In this document: positions 61,175 to 64,000 of the stretch, piece after piece
How the letters are laid out: every line of letters starts with the position of its first letter
Numbering within the stretch: the stretch's first letter is position 1
Origin: Massilia sp. ZL223
Lineage (GTDB): Bacteria; Pseudomonadota; Gammaproteobacteria; Burkholderiales; Burkholderiaceae_D
DNA length: 64,000 bases
Assembly: GCF_018119395.1 (NCBI RefSeq)
Contig: NZ_JAGPWD010000016.1
Coordinates: 36,063 to 100,062, forward strand
Direction: 5' to 3'
Made by a program: the position numbers and the translations under genes
Notes under the pieces: generated by a model
Databases searched by the model: none
Seen by the model: the letters and a program-made list of their open reading frames with translations, nothing else
What the model was told of the DNA's origin: nothing

Positions 61175-63814
61175 ATGAACCAAGGGATGGCACGGCAGTA
61201 CAAGCGCACCGCGATCGCGGGCGCGGTGGCGGTTTGCGCGATGACTTCAGGCCAGGGCTGGGCCCAGGAACAGGCTGGCGCCGCGCCGCAGACGGTGGTG
61301 GTGACGGGCGTGCGCGCCGCGCTGGAGCAGTCGCTGCGCCAGAAGCGCAACGCCGACGCCGTGGTCGAGGTGGTGACGGCCGAGGACATCGGCAAGATGC
61401 CCGACAAGAACGTGGCCGACGCCATCCAGCGCCTGCCGGGCGTGAACACCCAGTCCTCGGCCGGCGGCGAAGGCGGCTTCGGCGAGAACGACCGCGTCAG
61501 CCTGCGCGGCACCAGCCCCAGCCTGCAGCAGACCCTGTTCAACGGCCACGCGATCAGCACCGGCGACTGGTTCCTGCTGAACCAGATCGGCGGCAACGTG
61601 GGACGCTCCAGCAGCTTCTCGCTGCTGCCTTCCGAACTGGTGGGCTCGATCGTGGTGCAGAAGAGCCCCACCGCCGACCTGGTCGAAGGCGGCGTGTCCG
61701 GCGCCATCAACGTGATCACCCGCCGTCCGCTCGACTTCCGCCAGCCGCTGACGGTGGAGGGCTCGGTGCAGGCCAACTACAACGACTTGTCCGATCAGGC
61801 CGAGCCGCACCTGTCCGGCCTGGTGAGCTGGAAGAACGCGGCCAGCACCTTCGGCGTGCTGGTGCAGGCCTTCTCGGAGAAGGCTACCGTGCGCCGCGAC
61901 GGCCAGGAGATCCTCGGCTACACCCCGATCAGCGCCACCAGCGCGGCGGCGGTGGCCGATCCCTCGCTGCGCGGGGTGGTGGTGCCGACCTTCATCGGCG
62001 CCAGCCTGTTCGAGCAGACCAAGAAGCGCCGGGGCGGCGCCTTCGACATCGAGGCGCGTCCCGCGCCCGGCATGAGCGTGGACCTGAACGGCTTCTATTC
62101 CAAGCTCGAAGCGCCGCACCTGAACACCAACTGGCTGGCCGCGCCGGCCAACTCGATCAACAGCATGAACCTGATCCCGGCCAACCCGGTCGTGCGCAAC
62201 GGCACCCTGGTGGCGGCGGGCTTCGATCGCAACGCGGGCGAGGTCGACAACATCTACCGCCCGGACGCCGGCGGCGAATCCTGGTACCTGGACCTGAACG
62301 GCAAGTGGAAGGTCAGCGACCGCCTGACCCTGTCCGGCAAGGTCGGCAAGACCCACGGCGTAGGCTGGGACCGCGACGACGTCTTCTACCAGAACAACGT
62401 CGACGGCGGCATGGTCTACGCGCTGAACGGTTTGTCCCCGGCCTCGGTCAGCTACCCGGGCGGGAACACCACCTCGCCGGGCAGCACCGCCTGGGCCGGC
62501 GGCGGCGAGGCGCAGTCGGTCGACCAGGAAAAGTACGCCCAGGTCGACGGCCAGTGGCGCCTGGATCATCCGCTGATGCAGGCTTTCCGCTTCGGCGCGC
62601 GCTGGACCGACCACCACCGCACTGCCGAACACCCGCTGGAAACCCGTCCGGGCCCGCTGGGCTTCACCAACCCGGGCCCGGTGTGGAACGGCGAGATGTA
62701 CCCGACCGACTTCGCCAACGACCTGGGCGGCAATCTCTCGTCCAACTACTTCAAATATAACGGCGCGGCGCTGGGCGTGTGGGGCGCGATCCCGGGCAAC
62801 CGCCTGCTCGACTACGTGGTGCGCCACAACTGGATGGACGAATTCCAGGTGGGCGAGAAGACCGCGGCGCTGTACGGCATGCTGGACTTCGGCGGCGCCG
62901 ACTGGAGCGGCAACCTCGGCCTGCGCGCCGTCGAGACGCGCCAGACCACGGTGGTCAACCTGCCGGGCGGCCCGGCCCCGATCACCGGCTCGGCCTTCGG
63001 TCCCTACACCCCGACCACCTTCAAGCGCACCTACCGCGACTACCTGCCGAGCGTGAACCTCAAGTACGAAGCGACGCCGGAACTGACCCTGCGCAGCGCG
63101 CTCGCCAAGACCATCGCGCGTCCGGACTACAGCGCCCTGGGCGGCTCGGTCTCGCTCAACGACGACGCCCTGAGCGGCAGCGGCGGCAACGTCAACCTGG
63201 ACCCGGTGCGTTCGACCAACTTCGACATCGGCGCCGAGTGGTACTACGCGCCCAAGGCGCTGCTGTCGGCCGGCCTGTTCTACATGGACCTGCGCTCGAT
63301 CGTGGCCCAGGGCACCTCGACCGGCACCTATTACAACAACAAGCGCTCGGCCATGACCGAGTACCAGATCACGTCGCCGTTCAACACCACCGGCAGCAAC
63401 AAGGGCCTGGAGCTGAGCTGGCAGCAGCCTTTCATGAACAACTTCGGCACCCTGGTGAACTACACCCACGCCGACGGCGAACTGGATGACGGCGGCGAGC
63501 TGCTCAACTCATCGAAGAACACCTGGAACGTCACCGGCTACTACGAGAACGAGCGCTTCTCGGCGCGCCTGGCCTACAACTACCGCTCGCGCTACAAGGC
63601 GGGCGTGGACCGCGGCGCCAGCCAGCACGTGGCCGGCATGAAGAACGTGGCGGCCTCGGTCAACCTGAAGCTGACGGAGCGCCTGACCCTGACCTTCGAT
63701 GCGCTCAACCTCACCAACGAGACGATCCGCATGTACGCCGAGAACGAGGACCGTCCGCGCGCCTTCTACTCGAACGGCCGCACCTTCTACCTCGGCCTGC
63801 GCGGCAAGCTGTAA
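61175..63814 (+). CDS. TonB-dependent receptor (Xanthomonas/Caulobacter-type)
   Basis: 879 residues. A signal peptide (AIAGAVAVCAMTSGQGWAQ) is followed by a TonB box-like TVVVTGVRAAL, a plug domain with EDIGKMPDKNVADAIQRLPGV and VSLRGTSPSLQQTLFNG, then a 22-strand-type barrel that ends in RTFYLGLRGKL. The KMPDKNVADALQR-type plug sequence marks the large TonB receptors thought to take up plant or algal oligosaccharides. No sugar-uptake genes are adjacent, so the substrate is unknown. GGAGAG lies just upstream of the ATG. Confidence 0.93.
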   Translation: MNQGMARQYKRTAIAGAVAVCAMTSGQGWAQEQAGAAPQTVVVTGVRAALEQSLRQKRNADAVVEVVTAEDIGKMPDKNVADAIQRLPGVNTQSSAGGEGGFGENDRVSLRGTSPSLQQTLFNGHAISTGDWFLLNQIGGNVGRSSSFSLLPSELVGSIVVQKSPTADLVEGGVSGAINVITRRPLDFRQPLTVEGSVQANYNDLSDQAEPHLSGLVSWKNAASTFGVLVQAFSEKATVRRDGQEILGYTPISATSAAAVADPSLRGVVVPTFIGASLFEQTKKRRGGAFDIEARPAPGMSVDLNGFYSKLEAPHLNTNWLAAPANSINSMNLIPANPVVRNGTLVAAGFDRNAGEVDNIYRPDAGGESWYLDLNGKWKVSDRLTLSGKVGKTHGVGWDRDDVFYQNNVDGGMVYALNGLSPASVSYPGGNTTSPGSTAWAGGGEAQSVDQEKYAQVDGQWRLDHPLMQAFRFGARWTDHHRTAEHPLETRPGPLGFTNPGPVWNGEMYPTDFANDLGGNLSSNYFKYNGAALGVWGAIPGNRLLDYVVRHNWMDEFQVGEKTAALYGMLDFGGADWSGNLGLRAVETRQTTVVNLPGGPAPITGSAFGPYTPTTFKRTYRDYLPSVNLKYEATPELTLRSALAKTIARPDYSALGGSVSLNDDALSGSGGNVNLDPVRSTNFDIGAEWYYAPKALLSAGLFYMDLRSIVAQGTSTGTYYNNKRSAMTEYQITSPFNTTGSNKGLELSWQQPFMNNFGTLVNYTHADGELDDGGELLNSSKNTWNVTGYYENERFSARLAYNYRSRYKAGVDRGASQHVAGMKNVAASVNLKLTERLTLTFDALNLTNETIRMYAENEDRPRAFYSNGRTFYLGLRGKL

Positions 63815-63828
63815 CACCCTCCAGGCGC

Positions 63829-63980
<152 letters not shown>

Positions 63981-64000
63981 CCGTGCGCGGCCAGCCGGTG

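Overview
The window is chromosomal DNA from a high-GC bacterium. Gene content points to a betaproteobacterium, most likely Oxalobacteraceae (Massilia/Telluria-like). The pointers are a PhaM-type polyhydroxyalkanoate granule protein, a PEP-CTERM protein beside a likely post-PEP-CTERM-1 protein, TamA/TamB, QueC, several c-di-GMP and sensory proteins, and a large TonB-dependent receptor. This placement is inferred from gene families, not from a marker gene. No rRNA, tRNA, CRISPR array, transposase or prophage was seen.

Layout. 1-7.4 kb: the C-terminal part of a TPR protein, a large patatin-like membrane protein, PhaM, and two tandem DUF3108 proteins. 7.4-12.8 kb: a leftward operon of GntR (YtrA-type) regulator, ABC ATPase, ABC membrane protein and S9 peptidase, with a clear operator over its promoter. 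12.8-17.8 kb: a rightward three-gene condensin-like operon (kleisin-like, KITE-like, SMC-like ATPase; MksFEB/JetABC order) closed by a strong terminator and with no adjacent JetD/MksG nuclease. 17.8-25 kb: a small membrane protein, a 55-residue Pro-rich ORF, and tamA-tamB. 25-30.9 kb: queC, a metallophosphatase, a GGDEF(degenerate)-EAL protein and small proteins. 30.9-36.2 kb: a double-GAF histidine kinase and a REC/HD-GYP response regulator that converge on a REP-like element, then a Nei-like glycosylase and a DUF3016 protein.

36.2-45 kb: an ECF sigma factor with a likely membrane anti-sigma partner and an exported protein, a hotdog thioesterase, two PQQ-type sugar dehydrogenases, an M20 peptidase and an exported-protein operon that starts with a Tat-dependent YcbK-like protein. 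45-58.2 kb: an M16 peptidase, two serine hydrolases of the beta-lactamase fold, an isochorismatase-fold protein, an LLM flavin oxidoreductase, a repetitive Ser/Gly/Thr protein, a chemoreceptor, a FAD-Rieske oxidoreductase and a tandem HD-GYP protein. 58.2-63.8 kb: an exported metalloprotease, a likely post-PEP-CTERM-1 protein and a PEP-CTERM protein, then a TonB-dependent receptor. The last ~150 bases are almost pure G/C homopolymer and look like a sequencing artefact.

Genes are tightly packed. Three convergent pairs interlock their stop codons on the tetranucleotide CTAG and a fourth on TTAG. The most interesting system is the nuclease-less condensin-like operon. Also worth attention are the GntR/ABC/peptidase operon, two tiny proline-rich genes, and the PEP-CTERM mini-cluster.
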